From contig NZ_JABUNR010000024.1 of the NCBI RefSeq assembly GCF_013343715.1, forward strand, positions 1 to 47,082: 47,082 nucleotides of DNA, given 5' to 3'. Below, piece by piece: positions 32,099 to 40,761 of the stretch. Positions within the stretch are counted from its first letter, which is position 1. Every line of letters starts with the position of its first letter. The stretch comes from Mesobacillus harenae. GTDB lineage: Bacteria; Bacillota; Bacilli; Bacillales; Cytobacillaceae. Under the pieces are notes generated by a model, which had not been told where the DNA came from, ran no database searches, and saw only the letters and a list, made by a program, of their open reading frames with translations. The position numbers and the translations under genes were made by a program.

Positions 32099-34064
32099 GA
32101 TTATTCACCTCTCCTTTAACATTTCTCCAAGCGCTTTCTGTTTCTTGAACTTCCTCAACTGGAACATAATAGCCGTCATTGTAGTCAAATGAACGGTAGA
32201 TCAATCCGCCGACAATTCCAAGTGCTGCAATTGCAGCAGCGATATGCCATTCAAATACAAGGAAGAACCCAGTAACACCAAAGACGATCGCCATTATAAA
32301 CGGCAGCCCTGAATTGCTGGGCATGTGAATCTTTTTTATTTCTTTATCTGAGAGGGTTAAGCCCTCGTTGTTTTTCTTCATATACCAGAAAGCGTCAAGT
32401 GAGCTTGCTTCAGGCAATTTTGCAAAATTGTAATGCTGAACAGGTGAAGCCGTAGCCCATTCAAGTGTTCTTGCATCCCAAGGATCGCTTGAAATATTTC
32501 GGTCTGCATAACGGAAGCTCCAGTAGATGTTATAGCAGAAGACGGCAAAGCCAGCAGCTAAAACAACGGACCCAATACCTGACAGTGCAAATAATGGGGC
32601 AAAGCCAGAAGCCTCTGAGTAGGTATAAGCACGTCTAACAGCCCCGTCCAATCCAAGGAAGAACATCGGCATAAATGTCACGTTAAATCCAATAACAAAC
32701 AGCCAAAAGTGCCATTTACCAAGCTTTTCGTTCAGCATATGGCCAAACATTTTTGGCCACCAATAGTAGAGGCCTGCAAACACGGCAAACACAACGCCAG
32801 GAATCAGCACATAATGGAAGTGGGCAACAAGGAATAAGGTGTTATGGTACTGATAATCAGCAGCACCCATTCCAAGCATGACACCAGTCACTCCGCCGAT
32901 GACAAAGCATGGAACGAAAGCAAGTGCCCAAAGCATTGCGCTGGTCATTTTAATTCGGCCTTTGCGCATCGTGAACAGCCAGTTGAAGATTTTAACGCCT
33001 GTCGGAACAGCAATTAGCATTGTTGTGATAGAGAAGAATGAGTTGACCCCTGGGCTAGCACCCATAGTATAGAAGTGGTGTACCCATACAACCATACTAA
33101 GCACGGCTATGCCAACAATGCTGAACACCATTGATTTATATCCAAATAGTGATTTTCTTGAGAAGGTTGCAATAACCTCAGAAAAAATTCCGAATGCCGG
33201 CAAGGCTACGATATATACCTCAGGGTGAGCCCATAACCAGAACAGGTTGGCCCAAAGCATATCCATTCCGCCGCCTGACAAGGTAAAGAAATGGGTGCCG
33301 TACAAGCGGTCAAATGTCATTAGAGCAAGAGCGACCGTGAAGATCGGGAAGGCTGCTACAATAATGACGGATGTAACTAGCGTCGTCCAAGTGAACATGG
33401 GCATCTTCATTAATGTCATGCCTTTTGTTCTCATTTTTAAAATGGTGACAATAAAGTTAATACCGGACATCAATGTACCAATCCCAGCTATTTGCAGGGC
33501 TACAGCATAATAGTTATTTCCGATGCCCGGACTGAATTCTTTACCCGCGAGCGGAAAATATGAAGTCCAGCCTGCATCAGGAGATCCACCAATGACAAAT
33601 GATATATTGAAGAGCATCGCACCGCTAAAGAACAGCCAGAAACTCCATGCATTTAAATGAGGGAACGCAACATCCCTGGCGCCAATTTGCAAAGGGATCA
33701 CCACGTTCATCAGACCGATTAAGAATGGCATGGCCATAAACAAGATCATGATAACTCCATGTGTCGTAAAAATCTCATTATAATGCTGGGCAGTCAGAAA
33801 CTCTTTCTCGGGTCCTGATGTCTGAGCTTTCATTAACAAACCGTCCATGCCGCCACGGAAAAACATCAGAACGGCAGCAATTATATACATAATCCCAATT
33901 CGCTTATGGTCAACTGTTGTCAGCCACTCTGTCCATAACCAGCGCCATTTCCTTAAATAGGTGATTCCTGCGACAATTCCAATCATGGTTAGCAGAATCG
34001 CAATCTGCGAACCTAGTATTAATGGGTCTCCGGTAATAAAAAACTCATTCCATTTAATGCCCAT
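32088..34064 (-). CDS. qoxB: cytochrome aa3 quinol oxidase subunit I
   Basis: The catalytic heme-copper subunit, 658 residues, reducing O2 to water with quinol electrons and pumping protons. Visible are TTHGVIMILF with the low-spin heme ligand, WAHPEVYIVALPAFG with the CuB His and its Tyr partner, VWVHHFYTMG with two CuB ligands, and HFHYVLI with the two heme ligands. The start at 34064 follows GGAGGTGA on the minus strand; the longer frame from 34109 would duplicate the qoxA end and is rejected. It overlaps qoxA by 11 nt and qoxC by 11 nt. Confidence 0.97.
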   Translation of the reverse strand: MGIKWNEFFITGDPLILGSQIAILLTMIGIVAGITYLRKWRWLWTEWLTTVDHKRIGIMYIIAAVLMFFRGGMDGLLMKAQTSGPEKEFLTAQHYNEIFTTHGVIMILFMAMPFLIGLMNVVIPLQIGARDVAFPHLNAWSFWLFFSGAMLFNISFVIGGSPDAGWTSYFPLAGKEFSPGIGNNYYAVALQIAGIGTLMSGINFIVTILKMRTKGMTLMKMPMFTWTTLVTSVIIVAAFPIFTVALALMTFDRLYGTHFFTLSGGGMDMLWANLFWLWAHPEVYIVALPAFGIFSEVIATFSRKSLFGYKSMVFSIVGIAVLSMVVWVHHFYTMGASPGVNSFFSITTMLIAVPTGVKIFNWLFTMRKGRIKMTSAMLWALAFVPCFVIGGVTGVMLGMGAADYQYHNTLFLVAHFHYVLIPGVVFAVFAGLYYWWPKMFGHMLNEKLGKWHFWLFVIGFNVTFMPMFFLGLDGAVRRAYTYSEASGFAPLFALSGIGSVVLAAGFAVFCYNIYWSFRYADRNISSDPWDARTLEWATASPVQHYNFAKLPEASSLDAFWYMKKNNEGLTLSDKEIKKIHMPSNSGLPFIMAIVFGVTGFFLVFEWHIAAAIAALGIVGGLIYRSFDYNDGYYVPVEEVQETESAWRNVKGEVNNHVS

Positions 34065-35103
34065 GGTGCTCGTCACCTCCACTAGATTCTTTATGATCAA
34101 CATGTTCACTATCTTTTACATGATCCTTTTGATCAACCTGTTCATTGTCGGTTATATGATCCTCATGTTTATCTGTATCTACATCTTTGTTTTTATAATT
34201 ATCTTCTTCTTCAAAGGTTCTTCCTCGATACCCGTGAGTCTTATATAATTCTGGATTTGTATAAGTCTTTGAATCCATTTCACTGTGGTCGACCCAAGCT
34301 AAGTGAGTGTTTGAGAACGTTAAACGTCCTAGGTGAGTAGGCTCAAGAAGTTTCTCATACTCGGATTCTGTCAGTTTAGGAGCTGTATCCTGAACTTCTT
34401 TGACCCACTCATCGAATTCAGACTGAGTCTGGGCCAGCACCTCAAACTGCATTTCAGCATATCCCTTGCCATTAAAATTGGTATTTCTGCCTTCATAAGA
34501 ACCAGGATTGTCGGCAAGAAGGTAAAGCTGTGTTTCCATTTTACCCATCGTGTATTTCTGGCCAGCAAGTGCTGGAACCCAGAAGGACTGCATCGTACTT
34601 GCTGATGTCAGCCGGAAATCGATAGGGGTATCTTCAGGGATGTTAACGTAATTGACTGTTTCAATATTTTGATCTGGGTAACTGAAAATCCATTTCCAGT
34701 CAGCAGAAGTAACATTTATGGTAATTGGTTCCTTGTCTTCATATCCTTTAGGAACCTCTTCCAAAGCGTAAAGCGTTTTTACGGTTGGTATTGTCAAGGC
34801 GATGACAATAAGGATTGGAATGCCTACCCAAATAATTTCTAGAAGTGTACTGCCGTGTTCCTCAGGAGGTTCGTAATCCATGTTGTCCTTTCGTTCCCGG
34901 TACTTCCAAACAATATAGGCAAATAATCCAAAAACGACTACAACAACAAGCAGCATCCACATTAATGACCAGTTGATCAGCTCAGCAATGGCTCGTGCTG
35001 CCGGGCCTTGGGGCTCAAATACAACCATATTAACCTCACAGCCGCTAAGGATGAGAAGAGGAATAACTGCTAACAGGGTTATGCGGATTTTTTTGAGTTT
35101 CAC
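34054..35103 (-). CDS. qoxA: cytochrome aa3 quinol oxidase subunit II with His-rich tail
   Basis: A 349-residue lipoprotein: signal peptide with lipobox LILSGC, two membrane segments (about 42-64 and 88-110), then a cupredoxin-like outer domain. The CuA ligand pattern of cytochrome c oxidases is absent, as expected for a quinol oxidase. The GTG start is behind AAAGGAG. Compared with B. subtilis QoxA (321 residues) it has an extra C-terminal tail (about 300-349) rich in Asp, Glu, Lys and eight His, made partly from a 36-nt direct duplication (34094-34126 and 34130-34162). The tail faces outward and could bind metal; that is inference. Confidence 0.95.
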   Translation of the reverse strand: MKLKKIRITLLAVIPLLILSGCEVNMVVFEPQGPAARAIAELINWSLMWMLLVVVVVFGLFAYIVWKYRERKDNMDYEPPEEHGSTLLEIIWVGIPILIVIALTIPTVKTLYALEEVPKGYEDKEPITINVTSADWKWIFSYPDQNIETVNYVNIPEDTPIDFRLTSASTMQSFWVPALAGQKYTMGKMETQLYLLADNPGSYEGRNTNFNGKGYAEMQFEVLAQTQSEFDEWVKEVQDTAPKLTESEYEKLLEPTHLGRLTFSNTHLAWVDHSEMDSKTYTNPELYKTHGYRGRTFEEEDNYKNKDVDTDKHEDHITDNEQVDQKDHVKDSEHVDHKESSGGDEHHGH

Positions 35104-35141
35104 TGACTTCAGCTCCTTTTATAAAAAACATTGTTCAAAGC

Positions 35142-35171
35142 ATCACAAATAAATGTTCAGTTATTCACAAA
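35142..35171 (-). promoter_or_regulatory. possible ResD-like boxes upstream of qoxA
   Basis: On the minus strand, TTTGTGAAT (35171-35163) and ATTTGTGAT (35150-35142) match the published ResD consensus TTTGTGAAT fully and nearly. ResD controls respiration genes in B. subtilis. Position relative to the promoter is unknown. Confidence 0.35.
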
Positions 35172-35244
35172 CTTAACAAAACAGAAGAGCATTTAATGTA
35201 ATTAGGTTTCTAACAAGGAAAAGGGACCCTTTAGGTTTATTACA

Positions 35245-35268
35245 TTAACACTATACGTATGATGTTAA
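35245..35268. promoter_or_regulatory. 24-bp near-palindrome upstream of qoxA
   Basis: TTAACACTATACGTATGATGTTAA: 20 of 24 positions are symmetric around ATACGTAT. It lies about 140 bp upstream of the qoxA start and could bind a dimeric regulator. The regulator was not identified. Confidence 0.45.
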
Positions 35269-35771
35269 CATATCGATATAGAAAAAGTTGTGTCAAAAAA
35301 AGTAAGGTTTAAAATAACATTTGGATTTTTTCGAGCATATTACTTGCTTTTTTTAGCGGGAGTTTATCTCGCGTGAATACCTTGGTGAAGCGGTTAGAAA
35401 GAGTTTTTGAATTTTAAATCTGATGAATAATTAAATAATAGTTTTTCAATAAAGACATATATTAAGGAAAGGATGATGGTTATTTTATCGGGTTAACAAT
35501 ATATTAAAATACTTTAAAGAGAAATTCGCTTTTATTAAAGCCTATTGGTAGCTGGCGAAAAATTCCTTAAATAAGGATCATTGACTAAACACTTACGGAG
35601 GAAATGAGAATGAATTTGAGGATACAGCAATTTTGACTCCAGCTTATATATAAATCAGCAATGTATCTAAACCAAGCTAAATATAGAAGGGTAAACTTTC
35701 TATTTAATCAATTCGATTACGAATGTTAATTGAATTGTTAGAAAATTAAACATATAATAGAGTAGTAGCAA

Positions 35772-35785
35772 ACTAACCGGTTAGT
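35772..35785. promoter_or_regulatory. operator-like palindrome before the SDR gene
   Basis: ACTAACCGGTTAGT is a perfect 14-bp palindrome, 32 bp before the start codon. This form is typical of TetR-family operators. No TetR gene is in the window. Confidence 0.55.
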
Positions 35786-35817
35786 ATTTTAATTATACAT
35801 ATTAGGAGGAAAGAAAA

Positions 35818-36570
35818 ATGAAGCTGAAGGATAAAGTTGCGATTATAACAGGTGGCGGGGGCGGTATTGGGCGTGCTACTGCCGTGCTTTTTGCTAAAGA
35901 AGGGGCACAAGTGGTTGTCTCCGACATAAATCAAGAAAGCGCACAAGAAACTGTCAATCTCATTAAGTCTGAAGGTGGGGAGGCTGTAAGTGTTGTAGCA
36001 GATATGGCAAACCATGTTGATGTTGAGAAACTTGTCAGCTTCACGACTGAAACATACGGAGGCCTCGACATTATCTTTAATAATGCAGGAGTTGGCAATC
36101 AAGAGGTAAAACTAGCTGATTTGCCCGTTGAAGAATGGGATCGCGTGGTTGATATCAATTTAAAAGGTGTTTTCCTCGGAATGAAATATGCCATCCCGAA
36201 AATGATCGAACGCGGCGGCGGGGCGATCATCAATACTTCTAGTCTTCTTGGCTTCAAAGGGAAAAAATATGTCAGTGCCTATAATGCTTCAAAAGGAGGC
36301 GTAATAACGCTATCAAAAAATGCCGCTGTTGAATATGGCACCAAGAATATTAGGGTAAACGCAGTGGCACCGGGTGTGATTGACACAGATATTATCCAAA
36401 ATTGGAAAGATGATGAACGCAAGTGGCCGCTTATTTCCAGGGCATGTGCCTTAGGCCGGATTGGGCAGCCTGAGGAAGTCGCAAAGGCAGTGTTATTTTT
36501 AGCCTCAGACGATGCTTCCTATGTAACAGGAACCTCCTTGCTCGTTGATGGTGGAGGATTGACGTTCTAA
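35818..36570 (+). CDS. short-chain dehydrogenase/reductase, FabG-like
   Basis: A 250-residue classical SDR. The cofactor-binding glycine motif TGGGGGIG is near residue 11, an Asp after strand 2 (VVSDIN) suggests NAD preference, NNAG is near 88, and catalytic Ser/Tyr/Lys are in NTSSLLG and SAYNASKGG. It ends with the family stretch TGTSLLVDGG. The substrate is unknown. The start has AGGAGGAAAG. An operator-like palindrome immediately upstream suggests control by a TetR-type repressor. Confidence 0.92.
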   Translation: MKLKDKVAIITGGGGGIGRATAVLFAKEGAQVVVSDINQESAQETVNLIKSEGGEAVSVVADMANHVDVEKLVSFTTETYGGLDIIFNNAGVGNQEVKLADLPVEEWDRVVDINLKGVFLGMKYAIPKMIERGGGAIINTSSLLGFKGKKYVSAYNASKGGVITLSKNAAVEYGTKNIRVNAVAPGVIDTDIIQNWKDDERKWPLISRACALGRIGQPEEVAKAVLFLASDDASYVTGTSLLVDGGGLTF

Positions 36571-36586
36571 TTGTTAGGTGATTGAG

Positions 36587-36611
36587 AGGAGACCTTGTGT
36601 CTCCTTTTTTC
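36587..36611 (+). terminator. intrinsic terminator after the SDR gene
   Basis: AGGAGAC/GTCTCCT stem with a 5-nt loop and T run. Confidence 0.85.
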
Positions 36612-36783
36612 ATTTTTGAGGTACTGCTAGAAGGGGTGGCTAAGTGCTTTACTCCATACTTTAGAAAGTATGGCGATTGGTCAAACAGCAAGGTTGTATT
36701 TAGAGAGAACGCGCTTCTGTTAATCGTTCACTTTACTGTGCTATCAGTTTAATACACTAGTATACTAAAATTTGGAAAATCCA

Positions 36784-36813
36784 TTGACAACTGTTATTGA
36801 GGACGAATAAAAT
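36784..36813 (+). promoter_or_regulatory. hut operon promoter (sigma-A type)
   Basis: TTGACA at 36784-36789 and TAAAAT at 36808-36813 with an 18-bp spacer, about 50 bp before hutP. Confidence 0.65.
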
Positions 36814-36863
36814 GATGATAAGATATTAGTTAATAGGTAAAATTCAGAAAATGAGGTTTCCTT

Positions 36864-37301
36864 ATGGGCCAAAAAGTGGCGATTGGAAAAATGGCGGTAC
36901 TATTAGCTTCGCTGTCAGATGAGGAATTAACCTTCTTTCGTCCTTCTCTTAGTGCAGTTCAATACTGTCAGGGGAAAGTTGGTTCAATGAATATGCAAAA
37001 AGTAATATCCGCAGTGGAAACTGCCGCAAAGCGTAATAAGCTAATCCATGAAAGCTATTACCGGGAAACACATGCTCTGTACCATGCAATAATGGAAGGC
37101 ATAGAAGGTGTAACAAGGGGCCAGCCTGCTATTGGTGAAATGAGCCGAACAGTCGGCTTGAGATTTGCTGTTGTGAGGGGCACTCCTTATACCGAAATAG
37201 GTGAGGGAGAATGGATTGCTGTTGCTTTTTACGGGACGATCGGGGCGCCTGTTAAAGGGGCGGAGCATGAAACAATTGGTCTAGGAATTAATCATATATA
37301 A
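36864..37301 (+). CDS. hutP: hut operon antiterminator HutP
   Basis: A 145-residue RNA-binding protein that, with L-histidine and Mg2+, binds UAG triplets in the hut leader and prevents termination. It contains the conserved EGIEGVTRGQPAIGEMSRTVG (shown here as pattern around residues 77-97) and the C-terminal GTIGAPVKGAEHETIGLGINHI region with the metal-site His residues. Length is close to B. subtilis HutP (148-151). Its binding site and the terminator follow directly, before hutH. Confidence 0.96.
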   Translation: MGQKVAIGKMAVLLASLSDEELTFFRPSLSAVQYCQGKVGSMNMQKVISAVETAAKRNKLIHESYYRETHALYHAIMEGIEGVTRGQPAIGEMSRTVGLRFAVVRGTPYTEIGEGEWIAVAFYGTIGAPVKGAEHETIGLGINHI

Positions 37302-37315
37302 ATGTACATTGCCTA

Positions 37316-37332
37316 TAGTCACTAGTCAGTAG
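37316..37332 (+). promoter_or_regulatory. HutP RNA-binding site
   Basis: TAG TCAC TAG TCAG TAG: three UAG triplets separated by exactly 4 nt, the spacing established for HutP binding. The third UAG forms the base of the terminator stem, so HutP binding would compete with hairpin formation. Confidence 0.85.
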
Positions 37333-37379
37333 GAGGCGATGATGGTATCTCTATGCCATTATCGCCTCCTATTTATTTT
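37330..37379 (+). terminator. regulated terminator between hutP and hutH
   Basis: A 16-bp stem (37330-37345 with 37356-37371, one G-T pair), 10-nt loop, then TTTATTTT. It is the target of HutP antitermination in the presence of histidine. Confidence 0.92.
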
Positions 37380-37505
37380 GGCTCAGTTAAAGAACATTAG
37401 GCCCAGTATACCGATGATCTCCCGGAATCGCCCTGCGGTAAGCGAGCGCCTTAAGCGGACGGCTTGGGTTTAACGAGTTTATATAACCGGAAAGGAAGGA
37501 AGTAA

Positions 37506-39029
37506 ATGGTACAGCTTACAGGTAATTCATTAACGTTAGATGAAATAAGAAGGATTTGCTATGAGCATGAACTTGTAACAATCAGTGTTGACAGCATGCG
37601 AAAGGTGGAAGCGAGCAGGAAGGCTGTCGAAAAAATCGTTTCAGAAAAACGAGTTGTGTATGGGATTAATACCGGTTTCGGGAAATTTAGTGACGTTATA
37701 ATTGCCGGTGACGATGTAAATGATTTGCAATTAAACTTAATCAGATCTCATGCCTGCGGGGTCGGAGAGCCATTTCCAGAAGTAGTCTCAAGAGCTATGT
37801 TGCTTTTACGTCTAAATGCACTATTGAAGGGATTTTCAGGAATCCGTCCTGTACTTGCCGAACTGCTTGCTGCGCTTTTAAATAGAGAAATCCATCCCGT
37901 CGTCCCACAGCAGGGCTCTTTAGGTGCCTCAGGAGATCTTGCCCCGCTTTCCCATTTAGCACTTGTCTTGATTGGTGAAGGAAAGGTCTATTACCAGAGG
38001 CAAATCTGCTCTGCGCAAGAAGCTTTTAAACAGGAAGGGTTAGAGCCAATTGTTTTACAGGCCAAAGAAGGGTTGGCTCTAATTAACGGGACACAGGCGA
38101 TGACTGCAATGGGAGTCGTCAATTGGATTGAAGCATCCGACCTTGCATATCAAAGCGAATGGATCGCCGCTTTAACAATGGAAGGGCTTGAAGGAATAAT
38201 AGATGCTTTTCATCCAGCGATTCACGAGGCTAGGGGTTACCCGCAGCAAATGGCTGTGGCCGAACGAATGAGAGATATTTTAAACGGAAGCATGCTGATT
38301 ACAAGGCAAGGAGAGAAGCGGGTCCAGGATGCTTACTCACTGCGTTGTATTCCACAGGTGCATGGAGCTTCCTGGCAGGCGTTTGATTATGTGAAAGAAA
38401 AACTTGAAATTGAGTCGAATGCTGCGACGGATAACCCATTGATTTTTGATGGAGGAGAAACAGTCATTTCAGGAGGCAATTTCCATGGGCAGCCGATTGC
38501 GATTGCGATGGATTTTATGAAAATTGCTGCCGCAGAGCTTGCTAGTATTTCTGAGCGCCGGATCGAACGGCTCGTCAATCCGCAATTAAACGACCTGCCA
38601 CCATTTTTAAGCCCGCAGCCTGGCCTGCAATCTGGAGCAATGATTATGCAGTATTGTGCGGCTTCGCTTGTATCAGAAAATAAAACACTTGCCCATCCGG
38701 CCAGCGTCGATTCGATTCCATCATCTGCAAACCAGGAAGACCATGTCAGCATGGGTACCATTGCTGCCCGGCATGCTCATCAGATAATACAAAATGTCCG
38801 CCGAGTCCTGGCAATTGAATGTATTTGTGCCCTTCAAGCTGTCCAATACAGGGGAATCGATAAAATGTCGCCGCAAACAAGAAGTTTTTATGAGGAAGCG
38901 AGGGAATTGGTTCCATCTATTACAGAAGATCGAATCTTTTCAGAGGATATTGAAAGGCTGGCTGCCTGGTTAAAAAAAAATAACGGGCACTGGACAGCTC
39001 TAACAAATCATATTCCAGTATTACAGTAG
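37506..39029 (+). CDS. hutH: histidine ammonia-lyase
   Basis: A 507-residue cytoplasmic enzyme, first step of histidine use: histidine to urocanate plus ammonia. Ala141-Ser142-Gly143 in GSLGASGDLAPLSH cyclise to the MIO electrophile. The C-terminal QEDHVSMG stretch and SSANQEDH are conserved. ATG follows AAAGGAAGGAAG. It is transcribed only when the upstream terminator is read through. Confidence 0.98.
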   Translation: MVQLTGNSLTLDEIRRICYEHELVTISVDSMRKVEASRKAVEKIVSEKRVVYGINTGFGKFSDVIIAGDDVNDLQLNLIRSHACGVGEPFPEVVSRAMLLLRLNALLKGFSGIRPVLAELLAALLNREIHPVVPQQGSLGASGDLAPLSHLALVLIGEGKVYYQRQICSAQEAFKQEGLEPIVLQAKEGLALINGTQAMTAMGVVNWIEASDLAYQSEWIAALTMEGLEGIIDAFHPAIHEARGYPQQMAVAERMRDILNGSMLITRQGEKRVQDAYSLRCIPQVHGASWQAFDYVKEKLEIESNAATDNPLIFDGGETVISGGNFHGQPIAIAMDFMKIAAAELASISERRIERLVNPQLNDLPPFLSPQPGLQSGAMIMQYCAASLVSENKTLAHPASVDSIPSSANQEDHVSMGTIAARHAHQIIQNVRRVLAIECICALQAVQYRGIDKMSPQTRSFYEEARELVPSITEDRIFSEDIERLAAWLKKNNGHWTALTNHIPVLQ

Positions 39030-39064
39030 AGTTCTTCAACAAACAAACGTAAAGGGGTAAAGCC

Positions 39065-40723
39065 ATGACAACTCAAGCAAATAGAAATATTACTGCTAAA
39101 AAAGGACTGGATCTCGAATGCAAGGGCTGGGAGCAAGAAGCTGCACTAAGGATGCTTTATAACAATCTAGATCCTGAGGTTGCCGAAAAACCGGAGGAGT
39201 TGGTGGTTTACGGCGGTATTGGTAAAGCGGCTCGCAACTGGGAGTCGTTTGATGCAATTGTTAAAACGCTGCGGAGGCTTGAGAACGATGAAACAATGCT
39301 GATCCAATCGGGTAAACCTGTCGCCGTATTTAAAACTCACAAAGCTGCTCCAAGAGTACTATTATCAAACTCTGTGCTCGTTCCTAAATGGGCCAACTGG
39401 GAGCATTTTCATGAGCTTGACCAGAAAGGGCTGATGATGTACGGCCAAATGACAGCAGGAAGCTGGATTTATATTGGAACCCAAGGGATTTTGCAAGGAA
39501 CATATGAAACTTTTGCAGAAGTAGCACGCCAGCATTTTGGAGGATCGTTAAAAGGAACGATAACTCTTACTGCAGGACTTGGCGGAATGGGCGGAGCTCA
39601 GCCGCTTGCAGTAACGATGAATGGCGGTGTCTGTATTGCAGTGGAGGCGGATCGTTCGCGAATCCAGAAGCGGTTAGACACAAAGTATTGCGACCGGATG
39701 ACTGATTCGATCGATGAAGCGATTGCATGGGCAAAGGAAGCTAAACAAAAAGGTGCTCCCCTATCGATTGGGCTGATCGGAAATGCGGCTGAAGTCCATC
39801 ATGATTTGTTGAACAGAAAAGTAAACATTGATATTGTAACCGACCAAACGTCAGCACATGATCCGCTAAACGGCTATGTGCCAGAAGGAATGACTTTGGA
39901 AGAAGCGGATTCGCTCAGAGCTTCTAGTTCAAAGAAATATGTAAAGCTAGCCAGTCAATCGATGCTCAAACACGTGCAAGCAATGCTTAAGTTTCAGCAG
40001 AGAGGGTCTATTGTATTTGATTATGGAAATAACATCCGCCAAGTGGCAAAGGATGAAGGGGAAACCCGCGCCTTTGATTTTCCCGGCTTTGTGCCAGCCT
40101 ATATACGTCCCTTGTTTTGTGAAGGGAAAGGACCTTTCCGGTGGGTTGCTCTTTCAGGTGATCCGGAAGATATTTACCGGACTGACAGACTGATCAAGGA
40201 GCTGTTTCCAGATAACGAGCCGCTCCTTCGCTGGATTGATATGGCTCAGGAAAAAGTAGCGTTCCAAGGACTGCCCTCAAGGATTTGCTGGCTGGGCTAT
40301 GGCGAGAGAGTTAAGATGGGGCTTGCCATCAACGAACTTATCCGGTATGGAGAATTGAAAGCACCGATTGTAATCGGCCGTGACCATCTAGACTGCGGCT
40401 CGGTCGCATCGCCAAATCGGGAAACAGAATCGATGAAGGATGGCAGTGATGCTGTCGGAGACTGGGCAATCTTAAATGCCCTTGTTAATGTAGCAGCAGG
40501 CGGGTCGTGGATTTCCGTTCATCACGGTGGTGGAGTCGGTATGGGATATTCGCTGCATGCAGGAATGGTCGTTGTAGCCGATGGGACTGAATTAGCTGAA
40601 GAAAGGCTTGAAAGGGTCTTAACAACAGATCCAGGCATGGGAATTGTTCGCCACGCTGATGCAGGATATGAAAAAGCAATTGATGTTGCCGGGGAAAAGG
40701 GCGTCGACATCCCGATGCTTTAA
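39065..40723 (+). CDS. hutU: urocanate hydratase
   Basis: A 552-residue NAD+-dependent urocanase, second step: urocanate to imidazolone propionate. Characteristic stretches are YGQMTAGSWIYIGTQGI, TAGLGGMGGAQPLA, DQTSAHDPLNGY and HHGGGVGMGYS. Length fits the family. It lies 35 bp after hutH with AAAGGGG before the ATG. Confidence 0.98.
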   Translation: MTTQANRNITAKKGLDLECKGWEQEAALRMLYNNLDPEVAEKPEELVVYGGIGKAARNWESFDAIVKTLRRLENDETMLIQSGKPVAVFKTHKAAPRVLLSNSVLVPKWANWEHFHELDQKGLMMYGQMTAGSWIYIGTQGILQGTYETFAEVARQHFGGSLKGTITLTAGLGGMGGAQPLAVTMNGGVCIAVEADRSRIQKRLDTKYCDRMTDSIDEAIAWAKEAKQKGAPLSIGLIGNAAEVHHDLLNRKVNIDIVTDQTSAHDPLNGYVPEGMTLEEADSLRASSSKKYVKLASQSMLKHVQAMLKFQQRGSIVFDYGNNIRQVAKDEGETRAFDFPGFVPAYIRPLFCEGKGPFRWVALSGDPEDIYRTDRLIKELFPDNEPLLRWIDMAQEKVAFQGLPSRICWLGYGERVKMGLAINELIRYGELKAPIVIGRDHLDCGSVASPNRETESMKDGSDAVGDWAILNALVNVAAGGSWISVHHGGGVGMGYSLHAGMVVVADGTELAEERLERVLTTDPGMGIVRHADAGYEKAIDVAGEKGVDIPML

Positions 40724-40761
40724 TAATCAGGTAGAAGCCTGTTCAGAAAGGATGAAAAAAC

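Larger units (their letters stand above)
35104..35817. other. long AT-rich non-coding region
   Basis: About 710 bp between divergent qoxA and a dehydrogenase gene. It contains the ResD-like boxes, a 24-bp near-palindrome (35245-35268), a very short frame with a good ribosome site (35604-35636, 10 codons, probably the start of a lost gene) and the operator-like palindrome at 35772-35785. No real gene is seen. Confidence 0.6.

Noticed and set aside
35604..35636. Ten-codon frame with perfect ribosome site as a leader peptide
   Set aside because: No repeated regulatory codons or attenuator hairpin follow, and the dehydrogenase gene begins 180 bp later; more likely a remnant.
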